From Tepidimonas fonticaldi (GTDB lineage: Bacteria > Pseudomonadota > Gammaproteobacteria > Burkholderiales > Burkholderiaceae_C): a stretch of 64,000 nucleotides of DNA. Below are positions 11,585 through 20,957 of this stretch, piece after piece (position 1 is the first letter of the stretch; every line of letters begins with the position of its first letter). A program made the translations under genes and the position numbers. The notes beneath the pieces were generated by a model. The model saw only the letters and a list, made by a program, of their open reading frames with translations. It made no database searches and had not been told where the DNA came from. The stretch is taken from positions 1 through 64,000 of the forward strand of contig NZ_VJOO01000006.1 in NCBI RefSeq assembly GCF_007556755.1. The letters run 5' to 3'.

Positions 11585-12433
11585 ATGCTGCCCGCTCTGA
11601 CCGCCCTGTTGACCTTGCAACTGGCCGGGGAGGTGCTGGTGCGGATGCTGGGCCTGCCCATCCCCGGGCCGGTGCTGGGCATGGCGCTGTTGCTGGCGCT
11701 GCTGATGGCGCGCCCGGCCTGGCGCGACGCCTTGCAGCCCACCACCCAGGGCCTGCTGCAGCATCTGTCGCTGCTGTTTGTGCCGGCCGGGGTGGGGGTG
11801 GTGCAACACCTGCAGCGGCTGGGAGACGAGGCCGTGGCCATCGCCGTCGCGCTGATCGGCGGGCTGTTGACCCTGACCGGCACGCCCTACGCCACGTATT
11901 TCGAAGGGGCGCAGTTCGTGCACTTTCTGCTCGGTCCGGCGACGGTGGCGCTCGCCGTCGCCCTGCACGCGCAGTGGCCGCTGCTGCGGCGCACCTGGGC
12001 ACCGCTGGTCGCAGGGCTGGTGACCGGGGCGCTGGCCGCGGCAGTGAGCGCCGTGGCGCTGGGCTGGCTGCTGGGGGCCAGCCCGCAGACGCTGGCCTCG
12101 CTGGCCCCCAAGTCGGTGACCACCCCGGTGGCGATGGGCATCGCCGAGCGCCTGGGGGGGCTGCCGTCCTTGACCGCGGTGCTGGTCGTGGTCACCGGCA
12201 TCTTGGGCGCGGCGACGGCGCGCTGGCTGTTCGAACGGCTGGGCATCGCCGACCCCATGGTGCGCGGCTTTGCCCTGGGCGTCACGGCCCACGGCATCGG
12301 CACCGCGCGGGCCTTTCAGGTCAGCCCCACGATGGGCGCCTTCGCCGGACTGGCCATGGGGCTGGCCGCCCTATTCAACGCCCTGGCCTTGCCCTGGCTG
12401 ATGCAGGGCCTGCTGGCGCTGCTGGCCCGCTGA
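11585..12433 (+). CDS. Compact LrgA-LrgB (CidA-CidB) fusion, candidate glycolate carrier
   Basis: A 282-residue integral membrane protein. Residues 1 to about 85 match LrgA/CidA (LPIPGPVLGMALLL, LLFVPAGVGVVQHL). From about 95 to the end it matches LrgB/CidB (GTPYATYFEGAQFVHFLLGP, LAPKSVTTPVAMGIAE, HGIGTARAF). LrgA is usually about 115-120 residues and LrgB about 230-240, so the last LrgA helix and the first LrgB helices are missing; the join lies near AVAIAVALIGG. The frame is open. LrgAB pairs are known as holin-like regulators and as pyruvate carriers, and the plant plastid fusion PLGG1 carries glycolate and glycerate. Placement 13 bases behind glcF suggests glycolate uptake. Whether the shortened form works is unknown. 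Confidence 0.75.
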   Translation: MLPALTALLTLQLAGEVLVRMLGLPIPGPVLGMALLLALLMARPAWRDALQPTTQGLLQHLSLLFVPAGVGVVQHLQRLGDEAVAIAVALIGGLLTLTGTPYATYFEGAQFVHFLLGPATVALAVALHAQWPLLRRTWAPLVAGLVTGALAAAVSAVALGWLLGASPQTLASLAPKSVTTPVAMGIAERLGGLPSLTAVLVVVTGILGAATARWLFERLGIADPMVRGFALGVTAHGIGTARAFQVSPTMGAFAGLAMGLAALFNALALPWLMQGLLALLAR

Positions 12434-12440
12434 AACGGGG

Positions 12441-12454
12441 AGCGCCCGGGCGCT
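12441..12454. terminator. GC palindrome between convergent genes (possible terminator)
   Basis: AGCGCCCGGGCGCT is a perfect 14-base palindrome in the 40-base gap between the ends of the LrgAB gene and the Bug-type gene on the other strand. It has no T-run, so a terminator role is uncertain. Confidence 0.25.
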
Positions 12455-12473
12455 GCGGCGCGCCCCGATGCGC

Positions 12474-13512
12474 TCACTGCGCGCGGATGCCGTTGCGCTC
12501 GATGATCGCCTTCATGCGCGCGGTGTCCGTGCGCACGCGCTGGGCCAGCCCCTCGGGCGCCGTGCCGGCCACCTGCCAGCCCTGGGCAAACAGCCTTTGG
12601 CGCACCTCGGGCCGCCGCACGATCTCGGCCAGCGCCGCGGCCACGCGCTGAATCTGCACCGCGGGCCAGGTCACCGGCGCGGCGACGGCGTTCCAGATTT
12701 CCAGATCGAAGCCGCGCAGGCCCAGCTCCGCCAGGCTGGGCACCTGCGGGGCCAGCGTGCTGCGCCCGGGGGAGGTCAACCCCACCGCGCGCAGCCGGCC
12801 CGCCTGCACCTGCGGCAGCGCCACGCCGGGCGGCAGCAGGGCCACCTGCACATCGCCCTGGATCATGGCCGTGACCACCTGCGGATTGCCCGAATACGGC
12901 ACATGCACGGCGCGCCAGCCCGCGGCGGCCTTGAGCATCTCCATCCCGATGTGGGCGACCGTGCCCGCCCCCGGGGTGCCGTAGTTCCAGCGGTCGCCCG
13001 CCTCGCGCCCCGCGGCCAGGACGGCGGCGGGCTCGGCCGGCAGCCGGGTCGAAGCCGTCAGCACCAGCGGCGCGGTGCCGACCAGCGACACCGGGGCCAG
13101 GTCGGTCAGCGGATCGTAGGGCGTGGCGGGGTTGAGGATCTTGGCGATGGTCAGATTGCCGTTGATCATCAGACCCAAGGTGTGGCCATCGCTGGCGCGC
13201 GCCACCTGCTCCGCGGCGATGTTGCCGCCCGCGCCCGGACGGTTTTCCACCACCACCGGCTGGCCGAGCACCTGGGCCAGCGGCTCGGCCAGGGTGCGTG
13301 CGGTCAGGTCGGGCGACGAGCCGGGCGGGAAACCCACCAACAGGCGCAGCGGCCGCGACGGCCAGCCGCCGGTCTGCGCGTAGCCGGATGCGGGCGACAC
13401 GGCAAGTGCGGCCCCCCCCCCAAGCCGCCGTGTGCAGCCAGGCACGGCGGGACAGCGGGACTGACTGGGCCAACTGGGCGAACGGGGCGGACGACGAACG
13501 GGACGAAACCAT
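12474..13512 (-). pseudogene. Bug-type (TctC) solute-binding protein, frameshifted at a G10 tract
   Basis: Periplasmic binding protein of the tripartite tricarboxylate transporter family. The mature part is complete: RLLVGFPPGSSPDLTAR, NRPGAGGNIAAEQVA and VPYSGNPQ are all typical. The start and export signal lie in another frame: ATG at 13512 with a GGAG site reads SRRAWLHTAAWGG, then the frame is lost at ten consecutive G (minus strand) at 13412-13421. Removing one G joins the signal to ALAVSPASGYAQ and gives a normal protein of about 345 residues. It is either switched off, phase-variable or a base-calling error. No tctA or tctB membrane genes are nearby, as is common for the many orphan Bug proteins of Burkholderiales. 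Confidence 0.75.
13412..13421. repeat. Ten-base C/G homopolymer inside the Bug-type gene
   Basis: A run of ten C on the plus strand (ten G in the coding sense) at the junction of signal peptide and mature protein. Nine would keep the reading frame open. Confidence 0.95.
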
Positions 13513-13563
13513 GGCGGGGTCTCCTCGGATGATGGGGTCACTTTCGGCCGCCGCCGGCGCCGC

Positions 13564-14847
13564 TCAGCCGTGCAGGTCGTCGCGGCGGGCGATCTCGAAC
13601 AAGCGGGCCAGCTCGTGCGAATGGTGGCGCAAATTGTGCCGGTGCCAGCGCGTGATCAGCACCATCACCCCAGCCACCAGCAGGCCGAACACGGTGATGG
13701 CGCCAAACGCCGACAGCCCCGCCCCGGTGGCGGCGCTGTAGAGGAAGCCCAGCCCCAGGATGCAGGTCTGCTCGTTGAAGTTCTGCACCGCGATCGAGCG
13801 GCCGGCGCCCATCAGGTTGTGGCCGCGGTGCTGCAGCAGCGCGTTCATCGGCACCACCAGAAAGCCGCCCAGCGCCCCCAGCAGCACCAGGAACGGCGCA
13901 GCCACCCAGACGTCGCGGATGACCACCATCAGCACCACCAGCAGCCCCATCGCCACGCCCAGCGGCATCACGCGCGGGGCCTGGTCGATGCGCATGCGCA
14001 CCGAGGCCACCACCGCCCCCACCGCCGTGCCGACCGCCACCACGCCGACCAAGCTGGAGGCCTGCGTGGTGTTGTAGCCCAGCGCCGCGGCGGCCCAGGC
14101 CAGCACGATGTAGCGCAGGTTGCCGCTGACGCCCCAGAACAGCGTCGTCGTGGCCAGCGAGATCTGGCCCAGATGGTCGCGCCACAGGCGCAGGTTGCAG
14201 CGCCAGAAGTCCGGCAGCAGCGCCAGCGGGTTGGGCGGCAGGTGGCGCAGCGGCGCCGTGGTGCGCGGGATGCGCAGGTTGAACGCCGCCGCGAGCCCGT
14301 ACACCGCCACCAGGCCGACGATGGCCAGCTCCGCCGCCGTCGGCAGCCAGGCGCGCAGCCACGCCGCCTCGTGCGCCGCCAGCCACGCCGCCACTGCCGG
14401 CGAGACGAGCTGCCCGCCCAGCACGACGCCGAGGATGATGGAGGCGATCGTCAGCCCCTCGATCCAGCCATTGGCCTTGACCAGCTGCGACGGCGGCAGC
14501 AGCTCGGTGAGGATGCCGTACTTGGCCGGCGAATACGCCGCCGCGCCCAGCCCCACCAAGCTGTAGGCCAGCAGCGGATGCACGGGGGTCAGCATCAGCA
14601 CGCAGCCCACCACCTTGATGGCGTTGCTGATGAACATGACCTGCCCCTTCGGCCGCGAGTCCGCGAACGCCCCGACCCACGGCGCCAGCAGCACGTAGAA
14701 CAGCGCGAACATCGGCACCAGCGCGGCGGCCTGCCACTCCGGCGCGCCGCGGCTGCGCAGCAGCTCCACCGCCACCACGAACAGCGCGTTGTCGGCCAAC
14801 GAGCTGCAGAACTGCGCCGTCATGATGGTGTAGAAGCCGCGCTTCAT
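13564..14847 (-). CDS. lplT: Lysophospholipid transporter LplT (MFS)
   Basis: A 427-residue major facilitator protein with about twelve membrane helices that flips lysophospholipids across the inner membrane for re-acylation. It begins [21 protein letters not shown], with the LADNALF element typical of Lpl[16 protein letters not shown] and [11 protein letters not shown] follow the family. The ATG at 14847 is chosen since the sequence upstream is unconserved. In enterobacteria lplT sits with aas; here no acyltransferase gene adjoins, and it is divergent from alr with 148 bases between. Confidence 0.88.
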   Translation of the reverse strand: MKRGFYTIMTAQFCSSLADNALFVVAVELLRSRGAPEWQAAALVPMFALFYVLLAPWVGAFADSRPKGQVMFISNAIKVVGCVLMLTPVHPLLAYSLVGLGAAAYSPAKYGILTELLPPSQLVKANGWIEGLTIASIILGVVLGGQLVSPAVAAWLAAHEAAWLRAWLPTAAELAIVGLVAVYGLAAAFNLRIPRTTAPLRHLPPNPLALLPDFWRCNLRLWRDHLGQISLATTTLFWGVSGNLRYIVLAWAAAALGYNTTQASSLVGVVAVGTAVGAVVASVRMRIDQAPRVMPLGVAMGLLVVLMVVIRDVWVAAPFLVLLGALGGFLVVPMNALLQHRGHNLMGAGRSIAVQNFNEQTCILGLGFLYSAATGAGLSAFGAITVFGLLVAGVMVLITRWHRHNLRHHSHELARLFEIARRDDLHG

Positions 14848-14995
14848 GGGGGCGAAATATCCGAAAGAAAGCCTCGAATCGGGGGGCGCGCACCGCCCGC
14901 CTGTGCGAAAGTCGCGTCTGGCGCAGGGTGCGCGGTTTATAGCATGCGCCTGCGCCGTCCTCTGTCCGCCAGTTCCCCTTTTCCCTTTGCTTGCC

Positions 14996-16162
14996 ATGCC
15001 TCGCCCGATCCTCGCCACCGTGCATCTGGATGCCCTGCGCCACAACCTGCACCGCTGCCGCGCCGCCGCCGGCGACGCGCGCGTGTGGGCGGTCGTCAAG
15101 GCCAACGCCTATGGCCACGGCATCGAGCGCGTCTGGCCGGCGCTGCGCGGCGCCGACGGCTTCGCGCTGCTGGATCTGGCCGAGGCCGAGCGGCTGCGCG
15201 CGCTGGGCTGGCGCGGCCCGATCCTGCTGCTGGAGGGCTGCTTCGAGCCGCGCGACCTGGAGACCTGCTCGCGCCTGGACCTGTGGCACGTGGTGCACAC
15301 CGAGGAGCAGATCGACTGGCTGGCGGCGCACAAGACCCACCAGCCGCACCACGTGTTCCTGAAGATGAACTCCGGCATGAACCGGCTCGGCTTTCGCCCC
15401 GAGGCCTACCGCGCCGCCTGGGCGCGGCTGCAGGCGCTGCCGCAGGTGGGTGAGATCGGGCTGATGACGCACTTTTCCGACGCCGACGGGCTGCGCCACG
15501 GGCGCGAGGGCGTGCTGCACCAGGTGGAGGCGTTCGTGCGCGCCACGCGCGACCTGCCCGGCGAGCGCAGCCTGTGCAACAGCGCCGCCACGCTGCGCCA
15601 CGCGCTGCGGCTGCGCCTGGGCGACGGCGGCGGGGCGCTGGCCGCGGACTGGGTGCGCGCCGGCATCGCCCTCTACGGCAGCGCGCCGGACCACCCGGCG
15701 CACGCCGCCGCCGACTGGGACCTGCAGCCGACGATGACGCTGGCCAGCCGGCTGATCGCCATCCAGCCGGTGGCCGCCGGCGAGACGGTCGGCTATGGCT
15801 CCGCCTTCACCGCACCGCGCGACCTGCGCGTCGGCATCGTCGCCTGCGGCTACGCCGACGGCTACCCGCGCCACGCCAGCCTGTCGCAAGCCCCCGGCGC
15901 GCCGGTGCTGGTGCGCGGCGTGCGCACCCACTTGGTCGGGCGCGTCAGTATGGATATGCTGGCGGTGGACCTGACCCCGGTGGAGGCCGCCGGCGGCCCG
16001 TGCCACATCGGCGACGAAGTGGTGCTGTGGGGCCGCAGCGGCAGCGGCGCGGTGCTGCCGGTGGACGAGGTGGCGCAGGCCGCCGGCACCATTGCCTACG
16101 AGCTGCTGTGCGCGGTGGCGGCGCGCGTGCCGTTCGCCGTCGACGAGGCCGACACGCCGTAG
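14996..16162 (+). CDS. alr: Alanine racemase
   Basis: A PLP enzyme that interconverts L- and D-alanine for peptidoglycan. The protein is 388 residues starting [18 protein letters not shown] at ATG 14996, somewhat longer than the 360-residue norm because of small insertions. Lysine 35 in [10 protein letters not shown] binds PLP. The second-half catalytic tyrosine lies in [12 protein letters not shown], and [12 protein letters not shown] and GDEVVLWG are in place. The short divergent spacer to lplT must hold both promoters. Its product could supply D-alanine that dadA (37523-38863) degrades, but the two are not linked. Confidence 0.94.
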   Translation: MPRPILATVHLDALRHNLHRCRAAAGDARVWAVVKANAYGHGIERVWPALRGADGFALLDLAEAERLRALGWRGPILLLEGCFEPRDLETCSRLDLWHVVHTEEQIDWLAAHKTHQPHHVFLKMNSGMNRLGFRPEAYRAAWARLQALPQVGEIGLMTHFSDADGLRHGREGVLHQVEAFVRATRDLPGERSLCNSAATLRHALRLRLGDGGGALAADWVRAGIALYGSAPDHPAHAAADWDLQPTMTLASRLIAIQPVAAGETVGYGSAFTAPRDLRVGIVACGYADGYPRHASLSQAPGAPVLVRGVRTHLVGRVSMDMLAVDLTPVEAAGGPCHIGDEVVLWGRSGSGAVLPVDEVAQAAGTIAYELLCAVAARVPFAVDEADTP

Positions 16163-16165
16163 CCC

Positions 16166-16194
16166 TTGTACTCCTGGGGGTATGGCGCTATACT
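16166..16194 (+). promoter_or_regulatory. Sigma70-type promoter of the RND efflux operon
   Basis: TTGTAC (16166-16171) and TATACT (16189-16194) are 17 bases apart, directly after the alr stop and 23 bases before the adaptor ATG. The -10 box matches five of six consensus bases and the -35 box three. Confidence 0.5.
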
Positions 16195-16217
16195 CGCGTC
16201 CAATGGAGGATCAAGCC

Positions 16218-17321
16218 ATGGATCGACGCACGACGCCCCGCCCCCTGCTGGCCCGCCGGCGCTGGCTCGGCGCGGCCGTTGCCACCGCGCTGCTCGGCGG
16301 CGCGCTGCCCCCCCTGACCTGGGCCCAGCCCGAGGCGGCCGGCCCACGCGTGCCGGTGGCCGAAGCCACCCGCCGCCCGGTCGGCCAGGCGCTGTTGCTG
16401 GACGCCACCATCGAAGCGCAACAGCAGGCCACGCTGGCGGCCCAGGCCAGCGGCCGCATCGTGCAGCTGCACGTCAAGGCCGGTGACCGCGTGCGCGCCG
16501 GGCAGGTGCTGGCGGTGATCGACGACCGCGAGACCACGGCCGGCGTGCAGCGCGCCGGCGGCGCGGTGGCACAGGTCGAAGCCGAGCTGCGCAACGCCGA
16601 GGCCCACGCCAAGCGCACGCGCGAGCTGCGCGCGCAGGGCTTCGTGTCACAGGCGGCGCTGGACACCGCCGAGGCCCAGGCCGCCGCCGCACGCGCCGCG
16701 CTGCAGCAGGCCAAGGCCGCGCAGTCGCAGGCCGCGCTGGCGCAGGGTTTCACGCGGTTGACCGCGCCGTTCGACGGCTTCGTGCTGGCTACGCACGCCG
16801 AGGCCGGCGACCTGGCCGCGCCGGGCCGCCCGGTGCTGACGGTCTACGCGCCGCAGCCACTGCGCGCCACCGTGTACGTGCCGGCGTCGCAGTCGGCGCT
16901 GGCGGAGCGCGCCCAGCGCGTCGAGGTGCGCCTGCCCGATGGGCGCTGGGTGCAGCCCAGCGGCCGCAGCCGCCTGCCGGCCGCCGATCCCGTGGCGCAG
17001 ACAGTGGAGTGGCGCCTGCCGCTCGCGGCCGCCGATGCACAGGGTGTGCTGCCCGGTCAGGCGGTCAAGGTGCGTTTTGCCGCCGGCAGCGACGAGCGGC
17101 TGGTGGTGCCGGCCAGCGCCCTGCTGCGCCGGGGCGAGCTGACCGCAGCCTATGTGGCGGCACCGGCCGGGGCGCCCGCGGGCTTCGTGCTGCGTGCGGT
17201 GCGCACCGGTGCCGACCACGGCGAGGCCGGGGTCGAGATCCTGTCGGGCCTGCAGCCGGGCGAGCGCGTGGCGCTCGATCCGGTGCGCGCGGGGCTGCGC
17301 GGTGCGCAGCCGGCGCAGTGA
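16218..17321 (+). CDS. RND efflux periplasmic adaptor (membrane fusion protein)
   Basis: A 367-residue adaptor linking an inner-membrane RND pump to an outer-membrane channel. The ATG at 16218 has GGAGGA seven bases upstream and is preferred over the ATG at 16203. An arginine-rich start followed by a hydrophobic stretch ending TWAQ is an export signal. A lipoyl-like half (QASGRIVQLHVKAGDRV), an alanine-rich alpha-hairpin (about residues 115-180), the second lipoyl half (LTAPFDGFV) and a beta-barrel follow. It is 40 bases ahead of the pump gene. No outer-membrane factor gene is nearby. Confidence 0.88.
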   Translation: MDRRTTPRPLLARRRWLGAAVATALLGGALPPLTWAQPEAAGPRVPVAEATRRPVGQALLLDATIEAQQQATLAAQASGRIVQLHVKAGDRVRAGQVLAVIDDRETTAGVQRAGGAVAQVEAELRNAEAHAKRTRELRAQGFVSQAALDTAEAQAAAARAALQQAKAAQSQAALAQGFTRLTAPFDGFVLATHAEAGDLAAPGRPVLTVYAPQPLRATVYVPASQSALAERAQRVEVRLPDGRWVQPSGRSRLPAADPVAQTVEWRLPLAAADAQGVLPGQAVKVRFAAGSDERLVVPASALLRRGELTAAYVAAPAGAPAGFVLRAVRTGADHGEAGVEILSGLQPGERVALDPVRAGLRGAQPAQ

Positions 17322-17361
17322 TCGGCCATCGTCCCCCTCCCCGCACGCAGGAGAACGGCCG

Positions 17362-20300
17362 ATGAACGCCGAACCCCAAACTACCCCCACCGGTACCCAG
17401 ACCGAACGGCTGGGCATCTCCGGCGTGATCGCGCGCGCCTTCCAGGCCAACGCCATCACGCCGCTGCTGGCGCTGGTGGCGCTGCTGCTGGGCCTCTTTG
17501 CGGTGCTGGTCACGCCGCGCGAGGAGGAGCCGCAGATCAACGTCACGATGGCCAACGTGCTGATCCCATTCCCCGGCGCCTCCGCCGCGGACGTGGAAAA
17601 GATGGTGGCGCAGCCCGCCGAGCACGTGCTGTCGCAGATCCAAGGCATCGAGCACACCTACAGCGTCTCGCGCCCCGGCGTGGCGGTGCTGACGGTGCAG
17701 TTCAAGGTCGGCGTGCCGCGCACCGAGGCGCTGGTGCACCTGTACGACGTGCTCAACGCCAACCAGGACTGGCTGCCGCAGGGCCTGGGCGTGCTGCCGC
17801 CGATCGTCAAGCCCAAGGGCATCGACGACGTGCCGGTGCTGGCCGCCACGCTGTGGAGCCCCGCCGGCACGAGCGCGTGGGAAATCGAGCGCGTCGCGCA
17901 CGCCATCGAGACCGAGCTCAAGCGCGTGCCCGGCACGCGCGAGGTGCAGACCATCGGCGGCCCCGGGCGCGCCATCCACGTCTGGATCGAGCCGGAGCGG
18001 CTGCGCGCGCGCGGCGTGCCGCTGCAGGCCATCCACCAGGCGATCGCCGCCGCCAACCAGGCCATGCCGTCCGGCACCGTGGCGCAGCCGCGCCAGCAGC
18101 CCGGCGAGCCGGGCCTGCTGACGGTGGAAACCGGCGAGTTCCTGAAAAGCGTGCAGGACGTCGGCGACATCGTGGTCGGCGTGCACCAGGGCCGCCCGGT
18201 GTACCTGCGCGAGGTGGCGCGCATCGAGGAAGGCGCGCAACTGCCGCGCCGCTACGTCTGGCACACGCCGGGGCCGGCGGCCACGCTGCCGCAGGGCGCG
18301 CAGCCCGGCCAGGCCTACCCCGCCGTCACGGTCATCGTGACCAAGAAGCCGGGTGAGAACGCCGTGGACGTGGCGCGCGCCGCCACGCAGCAGCTGCAGC
18401 GCCTGCACAACACGCTCATCCCCGATGGCGTCGAGGTGACGATCAGCCGCGACTACGGCGCCACCGCCGCCGACAAGGCCAACAAGCTGATCAGCAAGCT
18501 GATCTTCGCCACCGGCAGCGTGATCGTGCTGGTCGGGCTGGCGCTGGGCCGGCGCGAGGCGGTCATCGTCGGCGTCGCGGTGATCCTGACGTTGACCGCG
18601 ACGCTGTTTGCCTCGTGGGCGTGGGGCTTCACGCTCAACCGCGTGTCGCTGTTCGCGCTGATTTTTTCGATCGGCATCCTGGTGGACGACGCCATCGTCG
18701 TGGTGGAAAACATCCACCGCCACCGCCTGCTCACGCCCGAGGCACCGCTGCGCGAGATCATCCCGCGCGCGGTGGACGAGGTCGGCGGGCCGACGATCCT
18801 GGCCACCCTGACGGTGATCGCGGCGCTGCTGCCGATGGCCTTCGTCACCGGCCTGATGGGGCCGTACATGAGCCCGATCCCGATCAACGCCAGCATGGGC
18901 ATGGCGATCTCGCTGGCGGTGGCGTTCACCATCACGCCGTGGCTGGCGTGGAAGCTGATGGGCGCGCATGGCGCTGCCGGCCACGCGGGGCACGGGCCGT
19001 CCAGGCTGACGCGCGGGCTGCAGACCTTCTTCACGCGCGTGCTGACGCCGTTTCTGGAAAACGCCCGTCACCGCTGGCTACTGGCGCTGGGCGTGCTGGC
19101 GGGCCTGTTCCTGTCGATCGGACTGGCGGTGGTGCAGGCGGTGATCCTCAAGATGCTGCCGTTTGACAACAAGAGCGAGTTCCAGGTGGTGCTGGAAATG
19201 CCCGCCGGCACGGCGCTGGAAGACACCGCCGCGGCGCTGCAGGACATGACGGCGTTTTTGGCGCAGCAGCCCGAAGTCACCCATGTGCAGGGCTACGCCG
19301 GCACCGCCAGCCCGATCACCTTCAACGGCCTGGTGCGGCAGTACTACCTACGCGCCGACGCCGAGCAGGGTGACCTGCAGGTCAACTTGGTTGACACCAA
19401 GCACCGCAAGGAGCAAAGCCACGCCATCGCGCAGCGGCTGCGCCCGGGGCTAGAGGCGATCGCCCAGGCGCACGGCGGGCGCATCAAGGTGGTCGAGGTG
19501 CCGCCAGGGCCGCCGGTGCTGTCGCCCATCGTGGCCGAGGTGTACGGCCCGGACGAGGTCGGCCGCGCCGAGCTCGCGCGCCGCGTGACCAAAGCGTTTG
19601 CCGACACGCCCGACATCGTCGGCATCGACACCACGCTCAAAGAGGAGGTGCCGCGCGTGTTTCTGCGCATCGAGCGCGCGCGCGCCGAGCGGCTGGGTAT
19701 CCCGGCGCAGGTGATCGCGCAGACGGTTTACACGGCGCTCTCAGGCAGCGATGCGGCCTACCTGCACGACGGCTACGCCAAATACGCGGTGCCGGTGCGG
19801 CTGCAGCTGCCGCGCGAGCGTCAGGTCGGGCTGGACGCGGTGCTGGCGCTGCCGCTCAAAGCCGCCGACGGCCGCATGGTGCCGCTGTCGGAGCTGGTGC
19901 GCATCGAGCACGGCGTCATCGACCAGCCGCGCTTCACCAAGGACCTGCTGCCGGTGGTGTACGTGCTGGGCGACATGGCCGGGCGCACCGACTCGCCGCT
20001 GTACGGCATGTTCGCCATCCGCAGCCGGCTGGCCGAGGCCGCGCTGCCCGAGGCCGGGCCGCTGGGCGAATACTGGATCCGCCAGCCCGAAGACCCCTGG
20101 CGCGGCTACGCCATCAAGTGGGACGGCGAGTGGCAGGTCACCTACGAGACGTTCCGCGACATGGGGGCGGCCTACGCGGTCGGTCTGGTGCTGATCTACC
20201 TGCTGGTGGTGGCGCAGTTCCGCAGCTACCTGACGCCGCTGATCATCATGGCGCCGATCCCGCTGACGATGATCGGCATCATGCCGGGCCACGCGCTGCT

Positions 20301-20658
20301 GGACGCGCAGTTCACCGCCACCAGCATGATCGGCATGATCGCGCTGGCCGGCATCATCGTGCGCAACTCGATCCTGCTGGTGGACTTCATCGAGCTGGAG
20401 ACCGCGCGCGGCATGCCGTTCAAGGAGGCCGTGATCCAGTCCGCCGCGGTGCGCGCGCAACCGATCGCGCTCACCGCCCTGGCGGCGATGCTCGGGGCGT
20501 TCTTCATCCTGGACGACCCGATCTTCAACGGCCTGGCCGTGTCCTTGATCTTCGGCATCGCCGTCTCCACCTTGCTGACGCTGGTGGTGATCCCGGTGCT
20601 GTACTACGCCGTGTACCGGCGCCGCCACGAGGCACCGGGCGCGCCGCGCCCCGCCTGA
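17362..20658 (+). CDS. RND efflux transporter permease
   Basis: A 1098-residue proton-driven RND pump with twelve membrane helices and two periplasmic porter loops. It starts at ATG 17362 behind a GGAGA site. TM1 is near residues 31-50 (LLALVALLLGLFAVLV); EEEPQINV and PGASAADVE follow. The paired aspartates of the proton relay are in GILVDDAIVVVENIHRHR. It is closest to the broadly distributed AcrB/CzcA-superfamily permeases whose substrates are not fixed by sequence, so neither drug nor metal export is assigned. The co-transcribed DUF2892 and SLAC1-type genes are unusual companions for a drug pump. Confidence 0.88.
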   Translation: MNAEPQTTPTGTQTERLGISGVIARAFQANAITPLLALVALLLGLFAVLVTPREEEPQINVTMANVLIPFPGASAADVEKMVAQPAEHVLSQIQGIEHTYSVSRPGVAVLTVQFKVGVPRTEALVHLYDVLNANQDWLPQGLGVLPPIVKPKGIDDVPVLAATLWSPAGTSAWEIERVAHAIETELKRVPGTREVQTIGGPGRAIHVWIEPERLRARGVPLQAIHQAIAAANQAMPSGTVAQPRQQPGEPGLLTVETGEFLKSVQDVGDIVVGVHQGRPVYLREVARIEEGAQLPRRYVWHTPGPAATLPQGAQPGQAYPAVTVIVTKKPGENAVDVARAATQQLQRLHNTLIPDGVEVTISRDYGATAADKANKLISKLIFATGSVIVLVGLALGRREAVIVGVAVILTLTATLFASWAWGFTLNRVSLFALIFSIGILVDDAIVVVENIHRHRLLTPEAPLREIIPRAVDEVGGPTILATLTVIAALLPMAFVTGLMGPYMSPIPINASMGMAISLAVAFTITPWLAWKLMGAHGAAGHAGHGPSRLTRGLQTFFTRVLTPFLENARHRWLLALGVLAGLFLSIGLAVVQAVILKMLPFDNKSEFQVVLEMPAGTALEDTAAALQDMTAFLAQQPEVTHVQGYAGTASPITFNGLVRQYYLRADAEQGDLQVNLVDTKHRKEQSHAIAQRLRPGLEAIAQAHGGRIKVVEVPPGPPVLSPIVAEVYGPDEVGRAELARRVTKAFADTPDIVGIDTTLKEEVPRVFLRIERARAERLGIPAQVIAQTVYTALSGSDAAYLHDGYAKYAVPVRLQLPRERQVGLDAVLALPLKAADGRMVPLSELVRIEHGVIDQPRFTKDLLPVVYVLGDMAGRTDSPLYGMFAIRSRLAEAALPEAGPLGEYWIRQPEDPWRGYAIKWDGEWQVTYETFRDMGAAYAVGLVLIYLLVVAQFRSYLTPLIIMAPIPLTMIGIMPGHALLDAQFTATSMIGMIALAGIIVRNSILLVDFIELETARGMPFKEAVIQSAAVRAQPIALTALAAMLGAFFILDDPIFNGLAVSLIFGIAVSTLLTLVVIPVLYYAVYRRRHEAPGAPRPA

Positions 20659-20710
20659 ATCCCGTTTTTCCTGCAACCCTGCCCCAACCCTTGCCAGTGA
20701 GGAGAGCATC

Positions 20711-20938
20711 ATGACCGTCGAGCGCTGGATCCGTGTGATCGCGGGCCTGTTCGTGTTCCTGTCGGTGGCGCTGGGCGCGCCCGCCAGCCCGCTGTTCGTC
20801 AGCGAGTGGTTCCTGGCCTTCACGGCCTTCGTCGGGCTGAACCTGTTCCAGTTCGGCTTCACCAACTTCTGCCCGCTGGCCATCATCCTGAAGAAGCTGG
20901 GCGTGCCCGAGGCCGCCATCCCCTGCAAGGCCTGCTGA
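20711..20938 (+). CDS. DUF2892 small membrane protein
   Basis: A 75-residue protein with two hydrophobic helices and the DUF2892 pattern: MTVERWIRVIAGLFVF at the start, NLFQFGFTNFCPL, and a C-terminal C-x-x-C (CKAC). The same domain forms the membrane part of rhodanese-fused YgaP proteins and often sits in sulfur-handling loci. It lies 52 bases behind the RND permease and 19 before the anion channel on the same strand. The function is unknown; a GAGGAG binding site precedes the ATG. Confidence 0.8.
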   Translation: MTVERWIRVIAGLFVFLSVALGAPASPLFVSEWFLAFTAFVGLNLFQFGFTNFCPLAIILKKLGVPEAAIPCKAC

Positions 20939-20957
20939 GGCCGAGGCGGAGGCCGCG

